DNA from: Pseudomonas abyssi
GTDB taxonomy: Bacteria; Pseudomonadota; Gammaproteobacteria; Pseudomonadales; Pseudomonadaceae
Direction of reading: 5' to 3'
DNA: 64,000 nucleotides
Assembly (NCBI RefSeq): GCF_002307495.1
Contig: NZ_NTMR01000003.1
Span: 186,001 to 250,000, forward strand
Part shown: positions 33,528 through 42,834 of the stretch, in pieces
How positions within the stretch are numbered: the first letter of the stretch is position 1
Layout of the letters: the number at the start of each line of letters is the position of its first letter
Notes under the pieces: model-generated
The model's database searches: none
Told to the model about the DNA's origin: nothing
What the model saw: only the letters and a program-made list of their open reading frames with translations
Made by a program: the position numbers and the translations under genes

Positions 33528-36320
33528 ATGACCCTGGCGCTGATCGTCATTCTTCCTCTGCTTGGCAGCCTGCTGCCGCTATTGTTCAACAATCAGGGAC
33601 GTTCCCTGTGCGCCGCGATGACCATGGTCGCGCCGGTGATCGGATTGGTTCTGCTGTGGCAGCATGCCGATGCGGTGTTTGCCGGCCAGGCGGTGATCCA
33701 TTCCTGGCCCTGGCTGACTGACCTGGGGCTGAACATCAGCTTTCGCCTTGATGGGCTGAGCTTCCTCTTTGCATTGATGATCCAGGGCATTGGCCTGCTG
33801 GTGATTCTCTACGCGCGCTATTACCTCTCAAAACGCGACCCGATGGGTCGTTTTTTCTGTTATCTGCTGCTGTTCATGTCGGCCATGCTGGGCGTGGTGC
33901 TGTCCGAGAACCTGCTGTTGATGATGGTGTTCTGGGAGATGACCAGCCTGTCGTCCTTCCTGCTGATCAGTTACTGGTCTCACTCCACTGATGCGCGTAA
34001 GGGCGCGCGCATGGCGCTGGCGGTAACCGGTGCCGGTGGTCTGGCGCTGCTGGCCGGTGTACTGCTGTTGGGGCAGGTAGTGGGCAGTTACGAACTCACC
34101 GATGTCTTTGCCGCCGGTGAGCAGATTCGCGCGCACGCCCTCTATCCAGTGATTCTGGTGCTGGTGCTGCTGGGGGTGTTTACCAAGTCGGCGCAGTTCC
34201 CGTTTCATTTCTGGCTGCCGCACGCGATGGCAGCGCCGACGCCGGTATCGGCTTATCTGCATTCTGCAACCATGGTCAAGGCCGGGGTGTTTTTGCTGGC
34301 GCGCCTGTATCCGGCCCTGGCCGAAACCGATCTCTGGTTCTACCTGGTCAGCAGTGCCGGCATGGCGACTCTGCTGGTGGGGGCCTGCACGGCGCTGTTC
34401 CAGCATGATCTCAAGGGCCTGCTGGCCTATTCCACCATCAGCCACCTGGGCCTGATCACGCTGCTGTTTGGTCTGGATACCCGGCTGGCTGCGGTCGCTG
34501 CGGTATTCCATATTATCAACCATGCGACCTTCAAGGCCTCGCTGTTCATGGCGGCGGGCATTATCGACCACGAAACGGGCACCCGTGATATGCGCCGCAT
34601 CAACGGGTTGCTGCGTTACATGCCGCATACCGCGACGTTGGCGATGGTCGCGGCCTCGGCGATGGCCGGAGTGCCGCTGCTCAACGGTTTCCTCAGCAAG
34701 GAAATGTTCTTCACCGAGACCCTGGAGCAGCACATGCTGGGCAGCTTCAGCTGGTTGATTCCGCTGGGCGCGACCCTGGGCGGGGTCTTCTCGGTGGCTT
34801 ACTCGCTGCGCTTTATTCACGACGTGTTTTTCAACGGCAAGCCGGTCAACCTGCCCAAATACCCACCGCACGAGCCGCCCCGTTACATGAAGGTGCCGGT
34901 CGAGGTGCTGGTGGCCATGTGTCTGGCGGTGGGTCTGGCGCCGGGCTTTACCGTTGCCGGTTTGCTGGCGACAGCCGCGGCAGCGACGGTTGGTGGTCCG
35001 CTGCCCGAGTACAGCCTGGCTATCTGGCACGGCTTTAACTTGCCGCTGCTGATGAGTTTTGTCGCCATGCTTTTGGGCATTGCGGTGTATTCGGCACGTC
35101 GCCCCCTGTTTGCCTGGTATGCGCGTCAGCGCGATGTGGACGCCAAGCTGGTGTTTGAGCGCGTGGTGCAGACGACGGTGCGTGGGGCCGCGCACATTAC
35201 CCTGCTGTTGGAGAACGCATCTTTGCAGCGCTACCTGACGTGCCTGCTGCTCAGTGCGCTGGTGGTGAGCGGTTGGTGGCTATGGCGCTTGCCGGCGCTG
35301 CAGGGGCCGGTGGCATTGACGCCGGTCGATGGCGTGACCCTGGCGGCGGCGGTAGTGATGATGCTGGGCGCTCTGGCGACCGTTTACTGGCACCGCATGC
35401 GCCTGGTGTCGTTAACCATGTTGAGCGTGGTTGGTCTGGTTGTTTCGCTGGCGTTTGCCCGTTTCGCGGCACCGGATCTGGCGCTGACGCAAATCTCTGT
35501 CGAAGTGGTAACTATCGTCCTGCTGATGCTGGCGCTGTTCTTCCTGCCGGCGCGCACACCGCGTGAGTCCTCGGCGCTGCGTCGGGGCCGGGACATGCTG
35601 GTCGCCGGCGGCTGTGGCTTGCTGGTCGGGGCGCTGGCGTTTGGCATGCTGACCCGGCCCTACGACAGCATTTCCGGCTTCTTCCTCGCCAACTCGGTCA
35701 CCGGTGGCGGCGGGCATAACGTCGTCAACGTGATTCTGGTCGACTTCCGTGGCTTCGATACCATGGGCGAGGTGACGGTGCTGGCGATTGCTGCCATCGC
35801 CATCTACGCCCTGATCGACGGTCTGCGCCTGCGGGTGCCGGGCGGCGATAGCCTCGGCAAGCCCTGGGCGCAGCGCGGCGATCTGCTGATGCTGGTCAAC
35901 CTGTCCCATGTGCTGCTGCCGCTGGCGCTGATGATCTCCGTGTATATCTTCCTGCGTGGCCACAACCTGCCCGGTGGCGGCTTTATCGCCGGCCTGATTA
36001 CCTCGGTGGCCTTGATCCTGCAATACGTGGCCAGTGGCGAGGCCTGGACCTCCGAGCGCTGGCCGGTCAACTACCACTGGCTCGCCGGGGCAGGGGTGCT
36101 GATTGCCGGTGCCACCGGGCTGGGTAGCTGGGCCTTTGGCTATCCCTTCCTGACCAGTGCGTTCGACCATTTCCACATTCCGCTGGTAGGGGATATAGAG
36201 CTGGCCACGGCGATGCTGTTTGACCTGGGCGTCTATCTCACGGTGGTGGGGGCGACGCTGCTGATTCTGGCCAACCTGGGCAAACTGCCCCAGGGGCGCC
36301 CAAGCGAAGGAGAGATCTGA
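33528..36320 (+). CDS. mnhA: Monovalent cation/H+ antiporter subunit A (fused A and B)
   Basis: 930 residues with about 20 or more transmembrane helices. The N-terminal two thirds is a proton-pumping NADH-dehydrogenase-like (NuoL) module: LVIFWEMTS-like [16 protein letters not shown], then [23 protein letters not shown] near 222 and [16 protein letters not shown]. The C-terminal 140 residues ([20 protein letters not shown], then [13 protein letters not shown]) are an MnhB domain, so A and B are fused as in six-gene type-2 Mrp operons. The complex exchanges Na+ or K+ for protons. Its stop overlaps the mnhC start by one base. Confidence 0.93.
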   Translation: MTLALIVILPLLGSLLPLLFNNQGRSLCAAMTMVAPVIGLVLLWQHADAVFAGQAVIHSWPWLTDLGLNISFRLDGLSFLFALMIQGIGLLVILYARYYLSKRDPMGRFFCYLLLFMSAMLGVVLSENLLLMMVFWEMTSLSSFLLISYWSHSTDARKGARMALAVTGAGGLALLAGVLLLGQVVGSYELTDVFAAGEQIRAHALYPVILVLVLLGVFTKSAQFPFHFWLPHAMAAPTPVSAYLHSATMVKAGVFLLARLYPALAETDLWFYLVSSAGMATLLVGACTALFQHDLKGLLAYSTISHLGLITLLFGLDTRLAAVAAVFHIINHATFKASLFMAAGIIDHETGTRDMRRINGLLRYMPHTATLAMVAASAMAGVPLLNGFLSKEMFFTETLEQHMLGSFSWLIPLGATLGGVFSVAYSLRFIHDVFFNGKPVNLPKYPPHEPPRYMKVPVEVLVAMCLAVGLAPGFTVAGLLATAAAATVGGPLPEYSLAIWHGFNLPLLMSFVAMLLGIAVYSARRPLFAWYARQRDVDAKLVFERVVQTTVRGAAHITLLLENASLQRYLTCLLLSALVVSGWWLWRLPALQGPVALTPVDGVTLAAAVVMMLGALATVYWHRMRLVSLTMLSVVGLVVSLAFARFAAPDLALTQISVEVVTIVLLMLALFFLPARTPRESSALRRGRDMLVAGGCGLLVGALAFGMLTRPYDSISGFFLANSVTGGGGHNVVNVILVDFRGFDTMGEVTVLAIAAIAIYALIDGLRLRVPGGDSLGKPWAQRGDLLMLVNLSHVLLPLALMISVYIFLRGHNLPGGGFIAGLITSVALILQYVASGEAWTSERWPVNYHWLAGAGVLIAGATGLGSWAFGYPFLTSAFDHFHIPLVGDIELATAMLFDLGVYLTVVGATLLILANLGKLPQGRPSEGEI

Positions 36321-36646
36321 TGGAGCTGCTTTACGCGCTGGCGTTGGCGGTGCTGACCAGCTGCGGTATCTACCTGATGCTGCGTGCGCGCACCTTTCCC
36401 GTGGTGGTCGGGCTGGCGCTGCTGAGTTACGCGGTGAACCTGTTCCTGTTTGCCACGGGCCGCCTGGCTGAAGCTGCGCCGGCGGTGCTGGGCAAGGCTG
36501 AGGTCTATGCCGACCCGCTGCCGCAGGCACTGGTGCTGACGGCCATTGTTATCGGCTTCGCCATGACCGCCTACGCGCTGGTACTGGCGCTGCGTGCGCA
36601 GGGCGAGCTGGACAGTGACCACGTTGACGGCAAGGGAGACCATTGA
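36320..36646 (+). CDS. mnhC: Monovalent cation/H+ antiporter subunit C
   Basis: 108 residues with three transmembrane helices, NuoK-like: TSCGIYLMLRARTFPVVVGLALLSYAVNLFL and PLPQALVLTAIVIGFAMTAYA, where the conserved Gly/Asn/Pro and the PLPQALVLTAIVI signature are plain. It is part of the membrane arm of the Mrp complex. Its ATG overlaps the mnhA stop (TGATG), and the mnhD ATG in turn overlaps its stop. Confidence 0.93.
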   Translation: MELLYALALAVLTSCGIYLMLRARTFPVVVGLALLSYAVNLFLFATGRLAEAAPAVLGKAEVYADPLPQALVLTAIVIGFAMTAYALVLALRAQGELDSDHVDGKGDH

Positions 36647-38163
36647 TGAGTCACCTGCCGATTATGCCGGTGCTGGTGCCCATGTTTGTCGGGGCACTGT
36701 TGCTGGTGCTGCGTGGCAGCCTGGATATGAAGCGCGCGATGGCCCTGTTGGCGACCCTGGTGCAGGTGCTGCTCGCGAGTCTGCTGATGGTCGAGGCCAG
36801 TCAGGGTACGCAGGTCTATGCTCTGGGCAACTGGATGCCGCCCTTTGGCATCGTGCTGGTCGTGGATCGCCTCAGCGCCTTGCTGTTGCTGGTGACCTCG
36901 ATACTGGCCAGTGGCGCGCTGTTGTACGCGATCCGTGGTGACGACGCAGCAGGGCGCAACTTCCACCCGCTGTTCCAGTTCCAGCTGATGGGAATCAACG
37001 GTGCCTTCCTGACCGGCGACCTGTTCAACCTGTTTGTCTTCTTCGAGATTCTGTTGATCGCCTCCTACGCCTTGCTGCTGCATGGCGCGGGCTCCGCGCG
37101 GGTCCGTTCTGGCCTGCATTACCTGCTGCTGAATCTCACCGGCTCTGCGCTGTTTCTGATTGCGGTCGGCACCCTCTACGGTGTGACCGGCACGCTGAAT
37201 ATGGCGGACATGGCGTTGCGCGTGCGTGAGCTGGGCGCAGACGATGCGCCGCTGGTGGGCGCGGCTGGCATGCTTTTGCTGGTGGTGTTTGGCCTGAAAA
37301 CGGCGTTTTTCCCGCTGTATTTCTGGCTGCCGCGTGCCTATGCCGCGGCCAGCGCGCCGGTCGGCGCCTTGTTTGCGATCATGACCAAGGTTGGGCTGTA
37401 CTCGATCCTGCGGGTCTACACGCTGATCTTCGGCGCCGAGGCCGGCCCGCTGGCAGACATGGCGGTTGGCTGGCTTTGGCCACTGGCCCTAGTCACGCTG
37501 GGCCTGGGCGCCATCGGCGCACTGGCCGCCAGTACGCTGAATGCCTTGAGTGCCTACCTGGTGGTGGTGTCGGTGGGTACCCTGCTGGCCGGCGTGTCCC
37601 TGGGCACCGAGCAGGCGTTGAGTGCCAGCCTCTACTACCTGATGCACTCGACCTGGATTTCCGGTGCACTGTTTCTGCTGACCGGCATGTTGCAGCGGGT
37701 GCGTGGGCCGCGCTTCGCTGCGCGTCTGGTCGCAGGGCCGGCATTGCCGCATCCGATGCTGCTGGGCGGCTTGTTCTTTCTCTCGGCGATGGCGATTGCC
37801 GGTATGCCCCCGTTGTCCGGCTTCCTGGGCAAACTGATGCTGCTGGGCGCCGTTGGCAGCGGGCGCGAGGCGGCTTGGCTGTATCCGGTGGTGCTCGGTG
37901 GTGGGCTGTTGGCGCTGATCGCGCTCAGCCGTGCCGGCAGCACGCTGTTCTGGCGCCACACCGACGTGGCGCCCTCAGGCGAGCCGCTGGACGGCATGCG
38001 CCTGGCGGCTACCCTGTTGCTGCTGATGTCCAGCCCGGCGCTGGTGGTGTTTGCTGGCCCCACACTGGAGTATTTGAATCAGACGGCAGCACAGCTGCTG
38101 GAGCCGCAGAGCTATATTGATGCCGTCATGTCTGTCGCACCGGCCACGGGGGGCACGCCATGA
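36646..38163 (+). CDS. mnhD: Monovalent cation/H+ antiporter subunit D
   Basis: 505 residues with about 14 transmembrane helices, a NuoM/NuoN-like proton channel subunit. Typical stretches are NLFVFFEILLIASYALLLHG near 126 and KTAFFPLYFWLPRAYAAASA near 220, with the conserved Glu of the fifth helix and Lys of the seventh. The ATG at 36646 is chosen rather than the TTG at 36643; GGGAG lies upstream. The stop overlaps the mnhE start by 4 bases (ATGA). Confidence 0.93.
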   Translation: MSHLPIMPVLVPMFVGALLLVLRGSLDMKRAMALLATLVQVLLASLLMVEASQGTQVYALGNWMPPFGIVLVVDRLSALLLLVTSILASGALLYAIRGDDAAGRNFHPLFQFQLMGINGAFLTGDLFNLFVFFEILLIASYALLLHGAGSARVRSGLHYLLLNLTGSALFLIAVGTLYGVTGTLNMADMALRVRELGADDAPLVGAAGMLLLVVFGLKTAFFPLYFWLPRAYAAASAPVGALFAIMTKVGLYSILRVYTLIFGAEAGPLADMAVGWLWPLALVTLGLGAIGALAASTLNALSAYLVVVSVGTLLAGVSLGTEQALSASLYYLMHSTWISGALFLLTGMLQRVRGPRFAARLVAGPALPHPMLLGGLFFLSAMAIAGMPPLSGFLGKLMLLGAVGSGREAAWLYPVVLGGGLLALIALSRAGSTLFWRHTDVAPSGEPLDGMRLAATLLLLMSSPALVVFAGPTLEYLNQTAAQLLEPQSYIDAVMSVAPATGGTP

Positions 38164-38666
38164 GACGACCTGATCGCTGGTTTCCGCATCCCTGGCTAAC
38201 TGTCACTCTGGTGATCGGCTGGTTGCTGCTGATGAATTCGCTGTCCTTCGGCAACCTGCTGATGGGCCTGGTGCTGGGCTCTGTCATTCCCTGGCTGACC
38301 CACGTCTTCTGGCCCGCTTCGCGCTATCGCCTGCGGGTCGGCAAGCTGGTGCTGTTTGTTGCCCGGGTGGTCACCGATATCGTGCTGGCCAACCTGCAGG
38401 TGGCGCGTCTTATTCTGGGGCCGCGCCGGGACCTGCGTCCTGCCTTTGTGAACTACCCGCTGACGCTGGAGACCGACTTTTCCATCAGTGTGCTGGCCAG
38501 CACCATTTCCCTAACGCCCGGCACCGTCTCGGCGGACATCAGCGCTGATCGCAAGTGGCTGCTGATTCACGGTCTGGATGTGGGGGATGAGGTGGCGTTG
38601 ATCGAGCAGATACGCCTGCGCTACGAAGAACCAATTCGGGAGATATTCGAATGCTCGACACCGTAG
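38160..38666 (+). CDS. mnhE: Monovalent cation/H+ antiporter subunit E
   Basis: 168 residues with two N-terminal transmembrane helices and a cytoplasmic domain, containing the family motifs VLASTISLTPGTVSADIS (about 112-129) and FVNYPLTLETDFSISV. MnhE is needed for stable assembly of the Mrp complex. It overlaps mnhD by 4 bases and mnhF by 16 bases. Confidence 0.92.
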   Translation: MRRPDRWFPHPWLTVTLVIGWLLLMNSLSFGNLLMGLVLGSVIPWLTHVFWPASRYRLRVGKLVLFVARVVTDIVLANLQVARLILGPRRDLRPAFVNYPLTLETDFSISVLASTISLTPGTVSADISADRKWLLIHGLDVGDEVALIEQIRLRYEEPIREIFECSTP

Positions 38667-38920
38667 TGCTGATCTGTCTGGGGATCATCAGTCTGGCGAT
38701 GGTGTTGACCTTTGTCCGACTGGTACGCGGCCCGGATCTGCCGGACCGCATCCTGGCGCTGGATACCCTTTACATCAATGCCATCGCGCTGATCATGTTG
38801 CTGGGGCTGTATCTGGATTCCAATCTGTTTTTCGAGGCAGCACTGCTGATTGCGGTGATGGGCTTCGTCAGTACGGTTGCCATCGCCAAGCATTTACTGC
38901 GTGGCAACATCATCGAATAG
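38651..38920 (+). CDS. mnhF: Monovalent cation/H+ antiporter subunit F
   Basis: 89 residues with three transmembrane helices and the signature VRLVRGPDLPDRILALDTLY (about 22-41), shared by MnhF/PhaF proteins; the conserved Asp pair lies in the membrane region. The first 16 bases overlap the 3' end of mnhE in another frame. mnhG follows after 11 bases. Confidence 0.92.
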   Translation: MLDTVVLICLGIISLAMVLTFVRLVRGPDLPDRILALDTLYINAIALIMLLGLYLDSNLFFEAALLIAVMGFVSTVAIAKHLLRGNIIE

Positions 38921-38931
38921 GAGGCTGCAGC

Positions 38932-39270
38932 ATGGGCGAAGCAAGCTGGATGGAATGGCTGGTTGCAGCGCTGCTGCTGACCGGTAGCCTGTTTGCGCTG
39001 GTGGGGGCGATTGGCTTGTGCAAGCTGCCGGACTTTTTTATGCGCCTGCACGGGCCAACCAAGGCGACCACACTGGGAGTTGGCTCGCTGGTCGTCGGCT
39101 CAATGGTCTACTTCAGCGTGCAGAGCGGCGCGCCGAGTCTGCATGAGCTGCTGATTACCTTTTTCCTGTTTATCACCGCGCCGGTCAGCGCCAACATGCT
39201 CGCCAAGGCGGCGATGCACGAAAAGCTGCGCCGCGAAGCGCGCACCCGCGGCGAGCCCTGGGATCAGTAG
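38932..39270 (+). CDS. mnhG: Monovalent cation/H+ antiporter subunit G
   Basis: 112 residues with three transmembrane helices and the family pattern LVGAIGLCKLPDFFMRLHGPT (given here as LCKLPDFFMRLHGPTKATTL), followed by FFLFITAPVSANMLAKAA. It is the last gene of the mnhACDEFG set, so the complex is complete in its six-gene form. A GC-rich hairpin follows at 39334-39353, before the convergent nhaC-type gene. Confidence 0.93.
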   Translation: MGEASWMEWLVAALLLTGSLFALVGAIGLCKLPDFFMRLHGPTKATTLGVGSLVVGSMVYFSVQSGAPSLHELLITFFLFITAPVSANMLAKAAMHEKLRREARTRGEPWDQ

Positions 39271-39333
39271 TGCCCAGCCTGCAGTACTCGTATGGCCCTG
39301 CTGACAGCGCAAGGCCGTGCTCGCTCAGGGGCA

Positions 39334-39353
39334 GGCCACGGCAAGCCGTGGCC
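39334..39353. other. Perfect hairpin between mnhG and the nhaC-type gene
   Basis: GGCCACGGC-aa-GCCGTGGCC is a perfect 9-bp inverted repeat between two convergent transcription units. No T-run follows on either side, so it is not a strict intrinsic terminator, but its position is right for one acting in both directions. Confidence 0.4.
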
Positions 39354-39361
39354 AGGTAGCG

Positions 39362-40687
39362 TCAGTCTGAGTTTGCCGGCGTTTTGATGCGCGGAAATCC
39401 GAACACGATGGCCAGTGCCGCCATCAGCCCGAGCAGCCAGCAGTAGTGCACCTGGGTGATCAGCGCCAGGGGCGACAGCGCGGCCAGCGAGCCCGCCAGC
39501 AGAATCTGCGCACCGTAAGGTATCAGCCCCTGTACCACACAGGAAAAGATATCCAGCAAGCTGGCGCTGCGCCGTGGGTCAACGTTGTAATGCTCTGCCA
39601 GGTCCTTGGCGACGCTGCCACTGATGATGATGGCCACGGTGTTGTTGGCGACAAACAGGTTGGTTGCGGCAACCAGGCCTGCAATACCGGTTTCACCGCT
39701 GCGCCGCCCGGCGTTGTGCGCCGCCAGTGCCTGGATGCGCTCGCGCAGCCAGTCCAGCCCGCCCTCCTGCTTCATGATGGCCGACAGGCCGCCGATCAGC
39801 ATCGACAGCACCATGATCTCCAGCATGCTGGCAAAGCCCTGGTAGATGTCATTGCCGTAGGTGGCCAACTGGTATTGCGGGGTGACCAGCATGCCGGTGA
39901 TACCCGACAGAATGATGCCGGTCATCAGCACAATCATCACATCCAGGCCGCACAGGGCGAGGATCAGTACGACCAGGTAGGGCATGACCAGGCGATAATT
40001 GAACTCGACCGGGTCCGGCTGAATGCTGGTGTCGCCCAGCACGAACAGCACCGCCAGCGTCAGCAGCATGGCCGGCAGGGCGATGGTGAGGTTGAGGCGA
40101 AACTTGTCGCGCATGCCCACGCCCTGGGTGCGAGTGGCGGCGATGGTGGTATCGGAGATGATCGACAGGTTGTCGCCCGCCATGGCGCCGCCGACCACGG
40201 CGCCGATGGCCAGCGGCAGAGACAGGCCGGTCACCTCGGCAAAGCCCAGCGCGATTGGTACCAGCGCGCCGATGGTGCCCATGGACGTACCCATGGAGGT
40301 GGAGATGAACACCGCGATCACAAAGAGGCCAGGCAGGATCAGGCTGGGCGGCAGGATGCTCAGGCCCATGTTGACGGTGGCATCGACGCCGCCGATGGCC
40401 TTGGTGACGCTGGAAAAGGCGCCGGCGAGCAGAAACACCAACGCCATGGTGATGATGTTGCGGTCACCGATGCCATCAATGAAGGTTTGCAGGTTTTCGC
40501 GGTAGCTGGGTTTGGCCAGCAGCAGACCAAGAATGATGGCGGGCAGAATCGCCACCGGTGCCTTGATTTGGTAGAAGGCGAAGTCGGTGCCGGCCAAGCT
40601 GTAGTAGATGCCGCTGCCAAGGAAAATCAGCAGGAACACCAGCAGGGGAAGTAGGGCGGCTGCCCGGGGTTGAACGGGTGCTTGCAT
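39362..40687 (-). CDS. NhaC-family Na+/H+ antiporter
   Basis: 441 residues with about 11-12 transmembrane helices. NhaC-family motifs include ISTSMGTSMGTIGALVPIAL (about 108-127), VVGGAMAGDNLSIISDTTIA (about 143-162) and VANNTVAIIISGSVAKDLAE (about 343-362). It should export Na+ (possibly with organic anions) in exchange for protons. It lies next to the mnh operon but on the opposite strand, giving two unrelated sodium exporters within 7 kb. The SD is weak, and a leader hairpin lies upstream. Confidence 0.88.
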   Translation of the reverse strand: MQAPVQPRAAALLPLLVFLLIFLGSGIYYSLAGTDFAFYQIKAPVAILPAIILGLLLAKPSYRENLQTFIDGIGDRNIITMALVFLLAGAFSSVTKAIGGVDATVNMGLSILPPSLILPGLFVIAVFISTSMGTSMGTIGALVPIALGFAEVTGLSLPLAIGAVVGGAMAGDNLSIISDTTIAATRTQGVGMRDKFRLNLTIALPAMLLTLAVLFVLGDTSIQPDPVEFNYRLVMPYLVVLILALCGLDVMIVLMTGIILSGITGMLVTPQYQLATYGNDIYQGFASMLEIMVLSMLIGGLSAIMKQEGGLDWLRERIQALAAHNAGRRSGETGIAGLVAATNLFVANNTVAIIISGSVAKDLAEHYNVDPRRSASLLDIFSCVVQGLIPYGAQILLAGSLAALSPLALITQVHYCWLLGLMAALAIVFGFPRIKTPANSD

Positions 40688-40713
40688 GAAAAGGGTCTCT
40701 GTAGAACGAACAA

Positions 40714-40732
40714 TGCCGTCGTGACGACGGCA
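40714..40732 (-). promoter_or_regulatory. Leader hairpin of the nhaC-type gene
   Basis: TGCCGTCG-TGA-CGACGGCA is a perfect 8-bp inverted repeat 26 bases upstream of the start codon, lengthened by an outer GAACG/CGTTC pairing. It may lie in the 5' leader and affect expression, or be an operator. I cannot assign it to a known sodium-sensing RNA class from sequence alone. Confidence 0.4.
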
Positions 40733-40785
40733 GCGTTCGCTATTCTAGCAGAGACCTGCCGGCTGCCGGATGCAGCCGGTCGGTG

Positions 40786-41343
40786 TCAGGGCGCCAGGGC
40801 GATACTGGAGGCAGGGTTGCGCGGGGTGATGTTGATTACCACGCGGCGGTTCAGCTCGCGACCTTCCACGGTGCTGTTGTCGGCCCGCGGCGCGGCTTCA
40901 CCTTCGCTGCGCAGCTGCATGTTGTGACGGCTGACGCCGCCCAGTTGCAGTACGCTGGCCACCGCTTGAGCGCGTTCCATGCTGAGCTGCTGATTGAGGT
41001 TGTCATCGCCCAGACTGTCGCTGTGGCCGGTGACCTGGATATTGCTGTCGGTGGCGCCGCGCAGCACCTTGGCCACGCGGGACAGCGGGACCAGACCGGA
41101 AGGCAGCAGCAGGGTGCGTTTGGGGTGGAAATTGCCGTTAACCGGGATGATCAGGCGAATCTCTTCACCGTTGTTTTCGATTTCATACTTCTCCTCCAGG
41201 GCGATGGCTGTCAGTTCGGCCATATGCAGCTGGGCCCAAGGGGTGGCTTCGGGAGTTGGCGGTGGAACCGGGGCTGGTTCTTTGCTGGCGCAGCCGGCCA
41301 GGAACAGACAGCCCAACAGGGAAAAGGCAGAAATCAGCTTCAT
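40786..41343 (-). CDS. OmpA-family peptidoglycan-binding lipoprotein
   Basis: 185 residues. The lipobox LAGC sets the acylated Cys at about residue 18, followed by a Pro-rich linker (EPAPVPPPTPEATP). The C-terminal OmpA-like domain has the peptidoglycan-binding pattern IQVTGHSDSLGDDNLNQQLS, then MERAQAVASVL and GRELNRRVVINI. It resembles Pal-like or YiaD-type lipoproteins that tie the outer membrane to the cell wall. The ATG at 41343 precedes the signal peptide; the longer frame is not needed. Confidence 0.87.
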   Translation of the reverse strand: MKLISAFSLLGCLFLAGCASKEPAPVPPPTPEATPWAQLHMAELTAIALEEKYEIENNGEEIRLIIPVNGNFHPKRTLLLPSGLVPLSRVAKVLRGATDSNIQVTGHSDSLGDDNLNQQLSMERAQAVASVLQLGGVSRHNMQLRSEGEAAPRADNSTVEGRELNRRVVINITPRNPASSIALAP

Positions 41344-41491
41344 TATTGTTAATCCATAGATGCAACGGGAACAAAATGCCGCTTGGTTGAATCGCAAGCG
41401 AATAACTGCGGCACAGATTAGCATCGGCTTGTGCGTTTGTGACCTGCCGTATGTCATGATTTACGCGGTATTTAAAGGAGTTCACAGATTG

Positions 41492-42136
41492 ATGCGTATT
41501 CGTTGGAGCGCCATGGCATTGGCTCTGCCCCTGTTGCTGAGTGGCTGCAGTGCGTTCGAGGGGTATTTTTCCGGTCCGGAGCAGCGCTTCAGCGGCTTGC
41601 TCGAGCGCTCTGGGGCAGACTATGTGCTGCGTGAGTGCGGCAGTCGCGAAATGCGTCCGGTTCAGGCGACAGCGGCGCTGGATGGCTTGTGGGCACAGAC
41701 TGCGCAGCCAGGCCAGACCGCTATCTTCGCCGAGTTCATGGCGCGGCAGGGTGATGCCCTGGTGCCTGCCGAGGTGCTGCGCATGCAGTCGCACGGCCGT
41801 GGCTGCGCTGACCTGACTGGCGCCGACGCTCAGTGGGTAGCGCTGAGCTACAAGCCGGGCTGGCAGGCAACCCTGGACGGTCGCGGGCTCAATCGCAGTG
41901 AGCAGGGGGAGAGGGTGGCGACGGACTCGGTGATGATTGAGTACCTGCCCGACGGCTCCTTGAATGCGGCCTCGCTGCCGGCCCACCGGGTGCAACTGTG
42001 GTTGTACCCGCAGGCCTGTCAGGAGCCGGTCAGTGGCGACTACTTTCACATGCGCGCCACCCTGGTCGTGGACGGCGAGCAGCGCAGCGGCTGCGCCTAT
42101 CGGGGCCGGCAGGCGAGCAATCAGCCGCCGAGATAG
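41492..42136 (+). CDS. Hypothetical lipoprotein (COG3650-like)
   Basis: 214 residues with a lipoprotein signal (lipobox LSGC, Cys at about 19). The mature protein has six further Cys-containing or Trp-rich stretches, such as VLRECGSREMRPV and YFHMRATLVVDGEQRSGCAYRG. The last, CAYRG or CRG near the C-terminus, is typical of the COG3650-type periplasmic proteins. Function unknown. AAGGAG at about 41476 precedes the ATG. Its 3' end overlaps the convergent livF by 16 bases. Confidence 0.65.
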   Translation: MRIRWSAMALALPLLLSGCSAFEGYFSGPEQRFSGLLERSGADYVLRECGSREMRPVQATAALDGLWAQTAQPGQTAIFAEFMARQGDALVPAEVLRMQSHGRGCADLTGADAQWVALSYKPGWQATLDGRGLNRSEQGERVATDSVMIEYLPDGSLNAASLPAHRVQLWLYPQACQEPVSGDYFHMRATLVVDGEQRSGCAYRGRQASNQPPR

Positions 42137-42822
42137 GCCTTGCGCACCTCGGGGTTGGCCAGCAGCGCTTCACCGCTGTCTTCCAGCACGATATGGCCGT
42201 GCTCCATCACGTAGCCGCGATCAGCCAGCTTGAGTGCCTGGTTGGCATTTTGCTCAACCAGAAACACGGTCACGCCCTGCTGGCGCAGTTGCTCGATGAT
42301 GTCGAAGATCTGCTGAATGATGATGGGCGCCAGGCCGAGTGAGGGCTCGTCCAGCAGCAGCAGTCTTGGTTTGCTCATCAATGCTCGACCGATCGCCAGC
42401 ATTTGCTGCTCGCCGCCGGACATGGTGCCGGCGCGCTGGGCAAAGCGCTCCTTCAATCGCGGGAACAGGGTGAGCACCCGGTCCAGCTGTACCTGGCGGG
42501 TTTCCTTGTCGCTGAAAAAGCCACCCATGACCAGGTTCTCTTCCACGGTCAGGCGCGAGAATACGCGGCGGCCCTCTGGGACGATGGCAATGTCCTTGCG
42601 CATGATCTGGGCGGTGGTCAGTCCGGTCAGCTCTTCGCCTTCATAGCGAATGCTGCCGGTGGTTGCCCGCGGGTCACCACACAGCGTCATCAGCAGGGTC
42701 GTCTTGCCGGCGCCGTTGGCCCCGATCAGGGTAACAATCTCGCCGCGCTGGACCTCCAGGTTGACCTCATGCAGCGCCTGAATCTTGCCGTAGTGGGTTG
42801 ATACGTTCTTCATGTACAGCAT
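42121..42822 (-). CDS. livF: Branched-chain amino acid ABC transporter ATPase LivF
   Basis: 233 residues, a complete ABC ATPase: Walker A GANGAGKTT (34-42), signature MSGGEQQMLAIGRAL near 134, Walker B RLLLLDEPSLGLAP near 152-165, and the switch His in FLVEQNANQ. The LivF subtype is indicated by VSTHYGKIQALHEVNLEVQRG and by its position last in livKHMGF. It powers import of Leu, Ile and Val. Its 3' end overlaps the convergent lipoprotein gene. Confidence 0.93.
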   Translation of the reverse strand: MLYMKNVSTHYGKIQALHEVNLEVQRGEIVTLIGANGAGKTTLLMTLCGDPRATTGSIRYEGEELTGLTTAQIMRKDIAIVPEGRRVFSRLTVEENLVMGGFFSDKETRQVQLDRVLTLFPRLKERFAQRAGTMSGGEQQMLAIGRALMSKPRLLLLDEPSLGLAPIIIQQIFDIIEQLRQQGVTVFLVEQNANQALKLADRGYVMEHGHIVLEDSGEALLANPEVRKAYLGG

Positions 42823-42834
42823 GTCAGGCGATCC

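Noticed and set aside
33828-36530. Long minus-strand frames (455 and 372 residues) opposite mnhA
   Set aside because: They are rich in His, Gln and Arg as expected for the complement of hydrophobic codons, and no family is recognisable.
39446-40654. 402-residue plus-strand frame opposite the nhaC-type gene
   Set aside because: It consists of Gln/His/Asp/Gly repeats produced by reversed membrane-protein codons, with no initiation signal.
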